A DNA stretch of 40,197 nucleotides from Candidatus Magasanikbacteria bacterium RIFOXYD1_FULL_40_23 (GTDB lineage: Bacteria; Patescibacteriota; Patescibacteriia; Magasanikbacterales; GWA2-37-8): contig MFRA01000005.1 in assembly GCA_001783215.1 (NCBI GenBank), positions 393,423 through 433,619 of the forward strand. Reading direction: 5' to 3'. A model generated the notes under the pieces. That model worked only from the letters and a program-made list of their open reading frames with translations, did not search any database and was not told where the DNA came from. The translations under genes and the position numbers were made by a program. Positions 8,479-18,989 of this stretch are shown here, in pieces; within the stretch, counting starts at the first letter, position 1; each line of letters opens with the position of its first letter.

Positions 8479-9543
8479 ATGCTAGACAATAGAGAAAAAA
8501 TCCGCCAGTTAGATTCCAAAAACATGCTTGGCAGCATAGAGCTTTTGGGTAGCCAGGTAGAAGAAGTTTTGGCTCAGGCCAAAAAAGTTAAAGTACCGTC
8601 GTCATATAAAAAAGTAAATAATTTAGTAGTTTTGGGAATGGGTGGTTCTGCCTTGGGCGCGCATTTAATCAAATCTATTTTTTTTAAAAGTTTAAAAATT
8701 CCGGTAGAAATTATAAATGGATACGAAACGTCTGGATTTGTAAATGAAAAATCTCTTGTTATCGCTTCTAGCTATTCTGGTTCTACAGAAGAGGTAGTAA
8801 ATGCTGCGGCGGACGCTAAAAAGAGGAAAGCAAAAGTATTAGTAATTTGTTCCGGAGGAAAGTTGGCAGATTGGGCAAAAAAGAACAAAGTTCCAGCTTT
8901 AATTTTTACTACCAACAATAATCCTTGCGGTTCTCCGCGTATGGGCTTGGGCTATTCTATTTTTGGCCAGATTGCTCTGCTTGCCAACGTTGGTGTTTTA
9001 AAATTATCATCTACTGAAATAAAAAATTCTCTACAAACTATTGCAAAGTATAATGCATTGTTTGGTGTAGATAATTTGGAAGCAAAAAACCCCGCTAAAC
9101 AGTTATCCACCAGTTTATTTGGTAAGAGTGTGTGGTATGCAGCTTCCGAACATTTGTCCGGTAATGCGCATATTGCAGCTAACCAGATGAACGAAAACGC
9201 CAAGCGTTTTGCCGGATATTTTGTTATGCCAGAATTAAACCACCATCTAATGGAAGGAATGCTATATCCGGAAAATAATAAAAATAATATAAAAATGGTT
9301 TTGTTGGAGTCCGGGCTTTATGATTTGCGAGTGCAAAAGCGATACGAAATTACCAAAAAAATATTGGATAAAAATGGCATTGAACACGATTCATATCTAG
9401 TACAAGAAAAAACAAAATTACTTCAAGCTTGCGAAGCCTTAATTCTTGGTAGTTATGTAAGTTTTTATTCAGCTATGCTTCAAGGTATAGATCCAACTGC
9501 CATTCCGTTTGTAGATTTTTTTAAAGCTGAACTCAAGAAATAG
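8479..9543 (+). CDS. Bifunctional phosphoglucose/phosphomannose isomerase (SIS domain)
   Basis: LVVLGMGGSALGAHLIKS, VIASSYSGSTEEV, ELNHHLMEGM; ATG at 8479 preferred over the ORF-track start at 8371, which overlaps the terminator. Confidence 0.85.
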   Translation: MLDNREKIRQLDSKNMLGSIELLGSQVEEVLAQAKKVKVPSSYKKVNNLVVLGMGGSALGAHLIKSIFFKSLKIPVEIINGYETSGFVNEKSLVIASSYSGSTEEVVNAAADAKKRKAKVLVICSGGKLADWAKKNKVPALIFTTNNNPCGSPRMGLGYSIFGQIALLANVGVLKLSSTEIKNSLQTIAKYNALFGVDNLEAKNPAKQLSTSLFGKSVWYAASEHLSGNAHIAANQMNENAKRFAGYFVMPELNHHLMEGMLYPENNKNNIKMVLLESGLYDLRVQKRYEITKKILDKNGIEHDSYLVQEKTKLLQACEALILGSYVSFYSAMLQGIDPTAIPFVDFFKAELKK

Positions 9544-9544
9544 T

Positions 9545-10321
9545 ATGCAGCTATCTATAATTACTGTCACCTGGAATGCGGAGGAACTAATTGCCGAACA
9601 AATTAAATCTGTTAAAGCGGGTTGTAAAAGCATTTCTTTTGAAGAAATTATTGTAGATAACGCGTCTACAGATAAGACAGTAGAAATTATAGAGAAAAAT
9701 TTTTCAGAAGTTAAATTGCTAAAAAATAGTACCAATACTGGTTTTGCATATCCAAATAACCAAGCCGCCAAGCTCGCCACCAGCGAGTTTTTGCTTTTTC
9801 TTAACCCGGACATGAGAGTAGAAGAGGGGAGTTTGGATAAGATGGTAGAGTGGATGCGGGCTCATCCAGATGTGGGGCTAGCAAGCTGCAGGTTGGTAGA
9901 TCAGTATGGTAAATTAAACAGAAGTGCTTTGCCTAGGCGTTTCCCTAGCATTTGGGATCAGTTGGCAATCGTTTTTAAATTACCACATATCTTTCCAAGT
10001 ATAGTAGACAAATATTTATTTAAAGATTTTAATGCTGGTATAGAGCAAGAAGTAGATTCGGTGCGCGGATCATTTATGATTATGCCCGTTCAGGTTTACA
10101 AAAAATTAGGTTGGGCATTCGATCCCAGATATTTTATTTGGTTTGAAGATGTAGACCTATGTAGAGAAGTAAAAAAAATGGGACTAAAGGTTGTTTATAC
10201 TCCAGTAATTAGTTGTGTAGATTATGTTGGCCAAAGTTTTAAAAAGATAAATTTTTTTTGGAAACAAAAACAGTTTATTACCAGTATGATAAAATATTTT
10301 TGGAAATGGAGGAAAGATTAA
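9545..10321 (+). CDS. Glycosyltransferase family 2
   Basis: SIITVTWNAEELI, VDNASTDKTVEI, NTGFAYPNNQAA, FLNPDM, FIWFEDVDLCREV. Confidence 0.9.
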   Translation: MQLSIITVTWNAEELIAEQIKSVKAGCKSISFEEIIVDNASTDKTVEIIEKNFSEVKLLKNSTNTGFAYPNNQAAKLATSEFLLFLNPDMRVEEGSLDKMVEWMRAHPDVGLASCRLVDQYGKLNRSALPRRFPSIWDQLAIVFKLPHIFPSIVDKYLFKDFNAGIEQEVDSVRGSFMIMPVQVYKKLGWAFDPRYFIWFEDVDLCREVKKMGLKVVYTPVISCVDYVGQSFKKINFFWKQKQFITSMIKYFWKWRKD

Positions 10322-10324
10322 TTT

Positions 10325-11365
10325 ATGCCTAAATTATCTATACACTTAGTAACGTGGAATGGTGCAAAATATATACCGCACCTTTTTGATTCATTGCGCA
10401 ATCAAACTTTTAAAGATTGGCAACTGCTTGTTATAGATAATAATTCTAGCGATAATACAGTAGAATTAATAAAACAAGAGTTAACAAATTTTCCCGTTTT
10501 TTATCAAGTTATTGAAAACCAAAGCAATCTTGGTTTTGCCGGTGGACAAAATTTGGCTTTCAAGAAAACAGATACAGAATATTTCTTGATGCTAAATCAA
10601 GATATATATTTAGTGCCGGATTGTTTGGAGAAGGTTGTAAATTTTTTGGATACGCATGCAGAGGCTGCAGTTGTTTCTCCGCGTCTTATGAAATGGGCAT
10701 TTAGTAAAATTAAAGAAAATTTTCATTTAACATTTACTGATCAGATAGATAGTCTAGGATTAAAGATTTACCGCAATCGCAGAGTGGTGGAACAGTATGC
10801 GCAGTTAAGCTGGTCGGAAGTATCTGCCAGCCTGTTAGCCGGTGGTCCAGCATTGTCTGTGTTTGGGGTTTCGGGAGCCTTGCCTGTATTTAGAAGATAT
10901 GCAGTGTTGCCTGTTTTATATGCAGATGGTGGAATTTTTGATCAATCGTATAACTCTTATAAAGAAGATGTGGATTTGGCATACAGGCTAGCTGCCATAG
11001 GAGCAAAGGCGTATGTGCTTTTGGATGCCGTTGCCTTTCATGATCGCTCGGCAGCTGGTCCAAAAGAAGCGGGGGATTTGGCCGCTTCGGCAAACAAGAA
11101 AGAACAGTCAGGATGGGTGAAGTATCATAGCTACAAAAACCATTTATCTACCTTGTATAAGAACGAGCATTGGCAGAACCTTATCCTTGATTTTCCTTGG
11201 ATTTTGTGGTATGAATTGAAGAAGTTCGGCTACTTTCTTTTATTTGATAGGTCGGTTTTGGTGGGCTTAAAAAAGGCTTTTAATCATGAAATGTCCGAAA
11301 AACGTCAATTAATTAAATCGCTGCGAAAAATAAATTGGAAAGAAATGAGAAAATGGTGGAATTAG
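10325..11365 (+). CDS. Glycosyltransferase family 2
   Basis: SIHLVTWNGAKYIPHLFDSL, VIDNNSSDNTVELI, NLGFAGGQN, LNQDIYL. Confidence 0.9.
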   Translation: MPKLSIHLVTWNGAKYIPHLFDSLRNQTFKDWQLLVIDNNSSDNTVELIKQELTNFPVFYQVIENQSNLGFAGGQNLAFKKTDTEYFLMLNQDIYLVPDCLEKVVNFLDTHAEAAVVSPRLMKWAFSKIKENFHLTFTDQIDSLGLKIYRNRRVVEQYAQLSWSEVSASLLAGGPALSVFGVSGALPVFRRYAVLPVLYADGGIFDQSYNSYKEDVDLAYRLAAIGAKAYVLLDAVAFHDRSAAGPKEAGDLAASANKKEQSGWVKYHSYKNHLSTLYKNEHWQNLILDFPWILWYELKKFGYFLLFDRSVLVGLKKAFNHEMSEKRQLIKSLRKINWKEMRKWWN

Positions 11366-11366
11366 T

Positions 11367-12209
11367 ATGTTAAAAGATATAAATATAGTATTTGTTAACT
11401 ATTTAATGAAGGACGACATTTTAAATGCCGTATCTTCTGTTTTGAAAGATATTGCGGATTGTCCGTATAAAGTGCAGATTACCGTGGCCGATAATTCTCA
11501 GAATCAAGATAATATAAAAGAAGATTTGGCTGCCAAATTTCCAATGGTAAATTATGTAGATTGTGGCGGTAATGTTGGTTTTGGCAAAGGCAATAATATT
11601 GGATTCAAATCTGTGCCAGCGCGTTATTATTTTGCTTTAAACAGAGATACAACTGTGCCGGAAGGTTCTAGAGTTATAGAGAGGATAATAAAATTTATGG
11701 ACGAACATCCAAAAATCGGATGTATTGGTCCAAAATTACTCAACACCGATGGTACTTTACAGTATTCATGTTATCGGTTTGATTTACAATCAATTTTGAT
11801 CAAGCCATTAAAGCAAATAAATTTTGATAAAAAATATAATTGGGTAAAAAAATATACAGACAGGCTGCTGATGAAAGATTTTGATCATAATTCTACTATG
11901 CCCGTAGATTGGGTGCTGGGAGCGGCCATAGTGGTGCGAAAAGAAGCTATAGATGAAGTAGGCTGGTTTGATGAGCGTTATTTTATGTACATGGAGGACG
12001 CTGATTGGTGCAGGGTAATGTGGGAACATGGTTGGGCGGTTTACTATGTGCATGATATAATCATTATGCACGCACACGCTCGCGAATCAGCCAAAATTCC
12101 CGGCATAATTAAAGCGTTGCTCAAGAATAAATTGGCTCGAATACACTTGAAAAGCTGGTTGTTATATGTGTGGAAATGGCGTAATAATTTTAAATATTTT
12201 CCGCACTAA
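11367..12209 (+). CDS. Glycosyltransferase family 2
   Basis: ADNSQNQDN, NVGFGKGNNIGF, FDERYFMYMEDADWCRVM. Confidence 0.9.
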   Translation: MLKDINIVFVNYLMKDDILNAVSSVLKDIADCPYKVQITVADNSQNQDNIKEDLAAKFPMVNYVDCGGNVGFGKGNNIGFKSVPARYYFALNRDTTVPEGSRVIERIIKFMDEHPKIGCIGPKLLNTDGTLQYSCYRFDLQSILIKPLKQINFDKKYNWVKKYTDRLLMKDFDHNSTMPVDWVLGAAIVVRKEAIDEVGWFDERYFMYMEDADWCRVMWEHGWAVYYVHDIIIMHAHARESAKIPGIIKALLKNKLARIHLKSWLLYVWKWRNNFKYFPH

Positions 12210-12220
12210 ACTTTTTTAGT

Positions 12221-13315
12221 ATGGCTAGTCCAAAGGTAGCTATTATATATCTATCATTTAATTCCGACATCTATTTAGACGATGTTATTTCTGGTTTAGA
12301 AAAAATTACTTATCCGAAAGACAGGTTAGAGTTTGTGGTAGTAGACAATCCTCATCCGCAGTTTGGTTCGTCTATGCCAAACCTAGAAGAAAAACTACTT
12401 CCGATTTCCGGGCAAACTATTCCGCACGTTACACTCCTTCCTCAAAAAGAAAATTTAGGGTTTGCCGGCGGCAATAATTTTGGGATTACTTGGGCTCTAG
12501 AAAATGGTTTTGATTATGTATATTTTCATAACAACGACGGCTTTATGGCCGCCGATTGTATAGAAAAGTTAGTGGCAGCTTTGGAAAATGATCCAAAAAT
12601 TGGTGCGGCTCAATCGTTGCTTTTGCTTTATCCGGAAACAGAATTAGTAAATACAGCTGGTAATTTATTTCATTATCTTGGTTTTGGTTATTGCGGCAGC
12701 TTCAGACATAAAAAAAGCGATCTTAAATTAAGAGAAGTAGAAGAGGTGGGTTATGCTAGCGGCGCGTCTATTCTTATGCGCGCAAAACTGCTCAAAGAAT
12801 ACGGCCTGTGGGATAAAGATTTTTTCTTGTATCACGAAGATTTGGAATATTCTTTGCGTATGAGAGCAGTTGGCTATAATGTAATTATTGTGCGAGATGC
12901 AGTCTTTTATCACAAATACCAGTTTAGCCGCAATCAAGACAAGTTTTATTATATGGAAAGAAATAGATATGGCGTTATGCTCATGTATTTTAAGTGGCCA
13001 ACTTTGTTTGTCCTTTTGCCAATGGCTATAATTATGGAATTTGGTCTTATATTTTTCTCTATTATTTCCGGTTGGTTTAAGGTAAGAATAAATATATATA
13101 AATATTGGCTAACCCCAAAAAATTGGCAGCTATGGCTGGCCAAGCGCAAAAACATTCAATCTATTCGCATGGTAACAGACAAGCAAATTTTGAGCATGGC
13201 TGTAGATAAGGTAATTTTTGAAGAAAAAGATATAAATAATCCGTTGCTTAAATATATTGCCAATCCGCTTATGACAGCCTATTGGTTTATTGCCAAACGG
13301 ATAATTTTTTGGTAG
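12221..13315 (+). CDS. Glycosyltransferase family 2
   Basis: VAIIYLSFNSDIYLDDVISGL, NLGFAGGNNFGI, DFFLYHEDLEYSLRMRAVGYNV. Confidence 0.9.
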   Translation: MASPKVAIIYLSFNSDIYLDDVISGLEKITYPKDRLEFVVVDNPHPQFGSSMPNLEEKLLPISGQTIPHVTLLPQKENLGFAGGNNFGITWALENGFDYVYFHNNDGFMAADCIEKLVAALENDPKIGAAQSLLLLYPETELVNTAGNLFHYLGFGYCGSFRHKKSDLKLREVEEVGYASGASILMRAKLLKEYGLWDKDFFLYHEDLEYSLRMRAVGYNVIIVRDAVFYHKYQFSRNQDKFYYMERNRYGVMLMYFKWPTLFVLLPMAIIMEFGLIFFSIISGWFKVRINIYKYWLTPKNWQLWLAKRKNIQSIRMVTDKQILSMAVDKVIFEEKDINNPLLKYIANPLMTAYWFIAKRIIFW

Positions 13316-13324
13316 AACATTTGT

Positions 13325-14407
13325 ATGCAAATTAAAAAAGCTATACTTACCGGAGGGGGCAGGGCTACGCGCCTAAGACCGGTTACCTCTACAATGAATA
13401 AGCATTTAATTCCGTTGGCCAACAAGCCGATGATTTTTCATGTTATAGAAAAAGCGGTAGAGGCGGGCGTAGAAGAGATTTTTATAAATACCAACCCTGG
13501 CGAAACTGAATTGCAAAAATATATTGGTGATGGCGGACATTGGGGTGTTAAAATTACTTTTTTTGAACAAGAGGGCGGCCCTCAGGGCGTGGCTCATGTA
13601 GTAAAACAAGCCGAAAAATTTATAGGCAATGATCCATTTTTATTTTTTTTATCAGACAATGTTATTTTGGGTAGCCTAAAAGGTTTTGTAGATGAGTTTG
13701 TAAATGGAAATTACGATTGTATGTTGGCTCTGTCCAAGGTAGAAGACCCAGAAAGATTTGGCGTGCCAGTGCTCGACGCTAATGGAAAATTAACAGATGT
13801 AATAGAAAAACCAAAAAATCCGCCAAATAATTTTGCTGTTACCGGTATTTATTTGTATGGTCCGAATGTATTTTTTAAAGCATTTGATCACATACAAAAA
13901 AGCGATAGGGGAGAATATGAAATTTCTAGCATTCATTCGGATTTATTAAAAAATAATCTTAAAGTTGGTTATAAAGAAATTACCGGCTGGTGGAAAGATA
14001 CGGGTAAGCCGGAAGATCTAATAGTTGCAAATCAGCTGCTGATGGAAGAGATAACTGCCGAAAATTTTAAAGTAGAGGGTCAGATTGAAGCGGGCGCGCA
14101 AGTGGGTGACAAGGTGCGCATAGGTGTGGGCACAACAGTAAACAAAAACGTAAAAATTATTGGTCCGGCGCTTATCGGTGAGAACTGTACCCTAGAAGAT
14201 TGTATAATTGGCCCAAATGCTACTATTGGTACGGGCAGTACAATTAAGCAGGCTCAAATTAAAAATTCTATTATACTTAGTAAATGTCGGATTGTTGGTG
14301 AAATAAAACTTTCCGATAGTATAGTTGGCTCTGGTGTAACCGTTGCAAAGAGCCAATCGGATTATCAAAAAATGATATTGGGAGAAAATACCTTGGTAGA
14401 ACTTTAG
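13325..14407 (+). CDS. Glucose-1-phosphate thymidylyltransferase (RmlA-like, long form with left-handed beta-helix)
   Basis: KKAILTGGGRATRLRPVTSTMNKHLIPLANKPMI, C-terminal hexapeptide repeats. Confidence 0.88.
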   Translation: MQIKKAILTGGGRATRLRPVTSTMNKHLIPLANKPMIFHVIEKAVEAGVEEIFINTNPGETELQKYIGDGGHWGVKITFFEQEGGPQGVAHVVKQAEKFIGNDPFLFFLSDNVILGSLKGFVDEFVNGNYDCMLALSKVEDPERFGVPVLDANGKLTDVIEKPKNPPNNFAVTGIYLYGPNVFFKAFDHIQKSDRGEYEISSIHSDLLKNNLKVGYKEITGWWKDTGKPEDLIVANQLLMEEITAENFKVEGQIEAGAQVGDKVRIGVGTTVNKNVKIIGPALIGENCTLEDCIIGPNATIGTGSTIKQAQIKNSIILSKCRIVGEIKLSDSIVGSGVTVAKSQSDYQKMILGENTLVEL

Positions 14408-14432
14408 GTTGGGTGTTTTTATTTAAAATAAT

Positions 14433-14463
14433 AAAAGGCTATGTAACAGATGTTATATAGCCC
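14433..14463 (-). terminator. Intrinsic terminator of cassette B (minus strand)
   Basis: Reverse complement GGGCTATATAAC-ATCT-GTTACATAGCCTTTTATTATTTT. Confidence 0.7.
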
Positions 14464-14514
14464 GTTTGACATATGCTAGGAACCGCTTTGCAGTTTGTTG
14501 GCGTGGTTTAGGAT

Positions 14515-14793
14515 TCATGGTTGTGTGTCATAATCCCATGTGTTGTCCTGAGCTCGTCTGTACATTTCTCGGATTAGCTGGGCAAATTCAGCAGGGCTCA
14601 TAGAATTAAAAATGTAAATCATGTCAAACATGTCTTCTTCTACAACCGAAGATGCTTGCAGATTGCACGTCTCGCACGTTTTAAGGTGGTCAACGAGAGA
14701 CGTCTTGTTGTCTAGAAAGTACTGATAGATTGCTCCGCGGTTTGCGCCGTAGAGCAGCTCACGCCAAGCTTCGCATGGAGTAGAGGGTTGCAT
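14515..14793 (-). CDS. Small Cys-containing protein, zinc-finger/anti-sigma-like motif
   Basis: 92-aa ORF with VDHLKTCETC; AAGGAG Shine-Dalgarno 8 nt upstream of ATG; own promoter and terminator. Confidence 0.6.
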   Translation of the reverse strand: MQPSTPCEAWRELLYGANRGAIYQYFLDNKTSLVDHLKTCETCNLQASSVVEEDMFDMIYIFNSMSPAEFAQLIREMYRRAQDNTWDYDTQP

Positions 14794-14816
14794 AAAGCAC
14801 GCTCCTTGTTTAGCTT

Positions 14817-14845
14817 AAAATATCACATACAAAGGTGCTTTTCAA
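14817..14845 (-). promoter_or_regulatory. Promoter of cassette B
   Basis: Reverse complement TTGAAA - 17 bp - TATTTT. Confidence 0.6.
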
Positions 14846-14900
14846 GAGGGGAAATTTATGTTATGATTAAATCGTAAATAATCCTTATTTTAAATAATTT

Positions 14901-15935
14901 ATGCAAAAATTAGACGCCTATTTTAAAGAAGCAATTAAGCAGGAAGCATCAGATTTACATTTGATAGGCGGTGAGTTGCCTATGATTCGTATCGAAGGCG
15001 AACTAAAAGAGATTGACGACAAGCCTTTGGATAATAAGGAGCTTCTGGGTGAAATTTTTGGCTTGCTTAGCAAAGAGCAACAAGAAAAATATACGCAAGA
15101 AAAAGAGCTGGATATCAGTTATGCAACAGGGGATGTGCGTTTTAGAGTAAACTTGCATCAGCAATTTGATAATGTTGGTTTAAGCGCCCGTGTTATTCCG
15201 GTAGAAATACCAACTCCGGAAGAATTGCACTTTGAGCCTATGTTACTTGAGATGACCAAGCTGCTCGATGGTTTGGTTTTGATTACTGGTCCTACTGGCT
15301 GTGGTAAAACCACCACTATTGCTTCTATGATTGAAGAGATAAACAAAACTCGCAAAACCCATGTTATCACTATTGAAGATCCAATTGAATTTGTCTTTAA
15401 GGATAAACAAAGCTTGATTGAACAGCGAGAAGTTGGCACAGACACCAATTCTTTTGCGAACGCTCTCAAATATGTTTTGCGTCAAGATCCAAATGTAATT
15501 TTTGTGGGAGAAATGCGTGACCCAGAAACAATTGCTACCGCCTTGACCGCTGCCGAAACTGGTCACTTAGTATTTTCCACCCTACACACGCCTACAGCTG
15601 CAGAAGCAGTAGAACGTATCGTAGATGTTTTTGAAGGTTCAAAACAAAAACAAGTTCTTATCCAATTATCTGCTGTTTTGCGCGGCGTGGTAGCGCAACA
15701 GTTGCTTCCGGCCAAAGACGGTGGTCGCATGCCAGCCAGAGAAATTTTAATCAACACTCCGGCTGTAGCCAATTTAATTAGAAATAACGAAGTTGGTCAA
15801 ATAAAATCAGCTATTCAGACCGGAGCCAAAGACGGCATGGAAACTATGGAAAATTCCGTAAAGAAATTAGTTAAAGAAGGCTGGGTAACAGAAGAGGTAG
15901 CCGAACGAAGAGTGGGGGCAAATAAAAAGGCCTAG
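14901..15935 (+). CDS. pilT: PilT/GspE-family type IV pilus retraction ATPase
   Basis: SDLHLIGGELPMIRIEGEL, GPTGCGKTTTIASMI Walker A, FVGEMRDPETIATALTAAETGHLVFSTLHT. Confidence 0.93.
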   Translation: MQKLDAYFKEAIKQEASDLHLIGGELPMIRIEGELKEIDDKPLDNKELLGEIFGLLSKEQQEKYTQEKELDISYATGDVRFRVNLHQQFDNVGLSARVIPVEIPTPEELHFEPMLLEMTKLLDGLVLITGPTGCGKTTTIASMIEEINKTRKTHVITIEDPIEFVFKDKQSLIEQREVGTDTNSFANALKYVLRQDPNVIFVGEMRDPETIATALTAAETGHLVFSTLHTPTAAEAVERIVDVFEGSKQKQVLIQLSAVLRGVVAQQLLPAKDGGRMPAREILINTPAVANLIRNNEVGQIKSAIQTGAKDGMETMENSVKKLVKEGWVTEEVAERRVGANKKA

Positions 15936-15946
15936 AATTATGGAGT

Positions 15947-17416
15947 ATGGACATGTTGCAGAAAATATTTAAACAGGTTGATTTGGTGTCAAAAAATACA
16001 AAATTACCTACATATGTAGTGGGTGGTTTTGTGCGTGATTTTTTGTTGGGCAGAGAACAAAAAAAAGATATAGACTTTGTAGTAGTTGGAAGCGGTTTAG
16101 AGTTTGCCAAAGCCTTTGATGAAGAGTTAAAACAATCAGGTAGTTTGGTAGAGTTTTCGGATTTTGATACCGCTAGGTATATAATAAAAGCCGAAGAAGA
16201 CAGCGAAGAAATCGTGCTAGAATTTGCCGGCGCGCGCACAGAAAAATATAAAACCAATTCTCGCAAACCGGTTGTAGAGCAAACTAGTCTAGAAGAAGAT
16301 TTGGCTAGAAGAGATTTTACCGTTAATGCCATGGCCGTACCTGTTTCGGTTTTTTGTGGTACCAAATTGCCTGGATTACCAAAATTAAAAAAGGAAATTA
16401 TAGATCCATTTGTAGGTCAAAAAGATTTAGAAAATAAAATTTTGCGCACACCGCTTGATCCTGATCAAACTTTTATAGACGATCCTTTGCGTATGATGAG
16501 AGCTGTGCGTTTTGCAAGTCAGCTTGATTTTTCTATTGAACCAAAGACATTGGAATCTATTTATAAAAACAGAGAGCGATTAAAAATTGTCTCTGCCGAA
16601 AGAATTCAAGAGGAACTTTTTAAACTAATGGCCTGTCCAAAACCTTCTATTGCTTTGATCTTAATGTGGCAGACGCGCTTGATGGACCTAGTTTTGCCGG
16701 AAGTATCAAATTTAGAGGGTGTAGAAGAGATTTATGGTCATCAGCACAAAGATAATTTGGTGCATACCTTTAAAGTGGTAGACAATGTTGCCGAAAGATC
16801 TAACAAAACACTTTTGCGTTTGGCGGGTCTGTTTCATGATGTAGGCAAGCCAGCTACTAAAAAATTAATGCCAAAGATTGGTTGGACTTTTCACCAACAT
16901 GAACATGTGGGTAAAAAAATGGTTTATGGTATAAGCCGTCGTTTGCGTTTTTCCAAAAAAGATACCGATTATTTGGCCAAACTTGTGCGTTGGCATATGC
17001 AGCCAATTAGCTTAATGGACGACGGTATTACCGATTCGGCTGTGCGCAGGCTGGTAGTCAATTTGGGAGAAGAACTAGACGATTTGTTAATTTTGGGACG
17101 AAGCGATATAACTAGTGGCAATCCTAATAAAAAAGAAAAACGATTAAAAAATTATGATTATCTAGAAAAAAAGATTGTAGAAGTGTTGGAAAAAGATAAA
17201 TTAAAACAATTCCAATCGCCGTTGCGAGGTGAAGAAATAATGGAGTTAACGGGATTAAAACCAGGCCCAACAGTTGGGAAAATAAAAACTGATATAGAAG
17301 AAGCGATTCTAGACGGTGTTATACCAAATGAATACGAAGCAGCCAAAGATTACTTTGAAAAAATAAAAGATAAGTATCTAAATAAATCCCAAGATTGGGA
17401 GCGAATTAAAAAATAA
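15947..17416 (+). CDS. cca: CCA tRNA nucleotidyltransferase / poly(A) polymerase family with HD domain
   Basis: TYVVGGFVRDFLLGREQKKDIDFVVVG, RRDFTVNAMA, DDPLRMMRAVRFASQL, LAGLFHDVGKPAT. Confidence 0.9.
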   Translation: MDMLQKIFKQVDLVSKNTKLPTYVVGGFVRDFLLGREQKKDIDFVVVGSGLEFAKAFDEELKQSGSLVEFSDFDTARYIIKAEEDSEEIVLEFAGARTEKYKTNSRKPVVEQTSLEEDLARRDFTVNAMAVPVSVFCGTKLPGLPKLKKEIIDPFVGQKDLENKILRTPLDPDQTFIDDPLRMMRAVRFASQLDFSIEPKTLESIYKNRERLKIVSAERIQEELFKLMACPKPSIALILMWQTRLMDLVLPEVSNLEGVEEIYGHQHKDNLVHTFKVVDNVAERSNKTLLRLAGLFHDVGKPATKKLMPKIGWTFHQHEHVGKKMVYGISRRLRFSKKDTDYLAKLVRWHMQPISLMDDGITDSAVRRLVVNLGEELDDLLILGRSDITSGNPNKKEKRLKNYDYLEKKIVEVLEKDKLKQFQSPLRGEEIMELTGLKPGPTVGKIKTDIEEAILDGVIPNEYEAAKDYFEKIKDKYLNKSQDWERIKK

Positions 17417-17420
17417 TTCT

Positions 17421-18986
17421 ATGAATATGAGTATCTTTAAGCTAAAAAAATTCTATATTATTTTAGCGGTAGTGTTGGTAGGTGGTTCGGTTGTGTATGG
17501 CCAAATTAAAAAAGCTAACAAGCCGGTAGAATACGAAACTGTAAAAGCAGAACGGGGAGAGTTAACTCAAACCGTAGAAGCTACCGGTAAGGTGGAGTCT
17601 CAAAGTGATTTGTCTTTGCGCTTTGAAGTGCCGGGCGTTGTAGAAAGAGTAAATGTGATTGCCGGTGCCAAGGTAAGAGCAGGCCAAGTTTTGGCTAGTC
17701 TTAAACTATCTGAACTAAACGCTGCGGTAGCCCAAGCACAGGCTAATTTAGATCAAAAAATTGCTGGTGGAACACAGTCGGAAAAAGATTATTATAAAGC
17801 AGTGCTTGATCAGGCTGCGGCGGATTTAGAAAATAGCCAAATAGTTTCTAGTGCTTACGAAGATGCAGTGAGCGCTCTGCAAACATCTCTTATAAAATTG
17901 GACGATGGTTTGGTGCAAGCGGATAATATTTTGGGTATAGATAATACCAGCGCTAACGATGAATTCCAAGCTCTTTTATCGGTTTCGGATTTAAATAAGC
18001 TTAACTCTGCAAATTCCCAATATTTGGTTGCCAAAAATTTAGTTGCAGAAGCTAAGAAAAAAGTTACTCCGCTTACTAGTGCAAGCGTAGAGGCAGATAT
18101 TGATGTTGCTTTTTCTGTGGCGATTTCGGCATATCAGCAAATGAATTTACTGTTGATTACGGTAGGAGAGGTTTTAAATTATTCGGTAACCGGTGTAAGT
18201 CTGTCTCAGACTTCTTTGTCAACCAAAAAAACTACTATAGACACAACCAGAACTTCGGTAAATACTCAGTTAAATAATTTAACCAACGCTAAGCAAGAAG
18301 TGGCTGATGCGAAAGTAACTTTAAAAATAAAAGAAGCCTTATATAATCAGGCGCTTGCAAATTATCAAAATAAAATAAATCCAGTGCGTGAGGTAGATAT
18401 TGCTGCCTATAGAGCCGCTCTGTCCCAGGCTATTGCCAGTCGCAACAAAGCTATAATTGTGGCTCCTATAAATGGTGTTATAACCTCTGTTAATAAGAAA
18501 GTAGGAGAGTTCGCCGCTTCCAGTGAAGAAGCTATCAGGGTGTTTGTTCCGCACTATGAAGTAAAAGTAGATATCCCAGAAACAGATATTGCAAAATTAA
18601 AAATAAACGATGTTGTTGCAATTACTTTGGATGCGTTTGGTGATGATATTAAATTTTCTGGCCAAGTTATAAATATGGAGCCAGGTTCTACAGATATTTC
18701 TGATGTTGTTTATTATAAAGTTACTATTACTATAAATGATTCGGAAAAAGACATTAAGCCGGGCATGACTGCGAACGTAAAAATAAGTACTGATTTTAGA
18801 ACATCCACCTTGTCTGTGCCGCTTAGGTCTGTGCGCACCAATGATGAAGGTAAGTTCGTAAAAGTTTTAAAAGACGGACAATCTGTTGATATGAAAGTTA
18901 AATTAGGAATACGCGCAGACAATGGCCGGGTAGAAATTCTAGAAGGTTTGGATGAGGGTGTAGAAGTAATTATAAGTACAAAATAA
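17421..18986 (+). CDS. Efflux RND/MacA-type periplasmic adaptor (HlyD family)
   Basis: VKAERGELTQTVEATGKVESQSDLSLRFEVPGVVERVNVIAGAKVRAGQVLASL biotinyl-lipoyl-like domain, coiled coil, C-terminal GMTANVKISTD. Confidence 0.85.
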   Translation: MNMSIFKLKKFYIILAVVLVGGSVVYGQIKKANKPVEYETVKAERGELTQTVEATGKVESQSDLSLRFEVPGVVERVNVIAGAKVRAGQVLASLKLSELNAAVAQAQANLDQKIAGGTQSEKDYYKAVLDQAAADLENSQIVSSAYEDAVSALQTSLIKLDDGLVQADNILGIDNTSANDEFQALLSVSDLNKLNSANSQYLVAKNLVAEAKKKVTPLTSASVEADIDVAFSVAISAYQQMNLLLITVGEVLNYSVTGVSLSQTSLSTKKTTIDTTRTSVNTQLNNLTNAKQEVADAKVTLKIKEALYNQALANYQNKINPVREVDIAAYRAALSQAIASRNKAIIVAPINGVITSVNKKVGEFAASSEEAIRVFVPHYEVKVDIPETDIAKLKINDVVAITLDAFGDDIKFSGQVINMEPGSTDISDVVYYKVTITINDSEKDIKPGMTANVKISTDFRTSTLSVPLRSVRTNDEGKFVKVLKDGQSVDMKVKLGIRADNGRVEILEGLDEGVEVIISTK

Positions 18987-18989
18987 ATT

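Noticed and set aside
15871-16365. 164-aa minus-strand ORF over pilT/cca junction
   Set aside because: Antisense to two confidently identified genes, low-complexity Ser-rich translation
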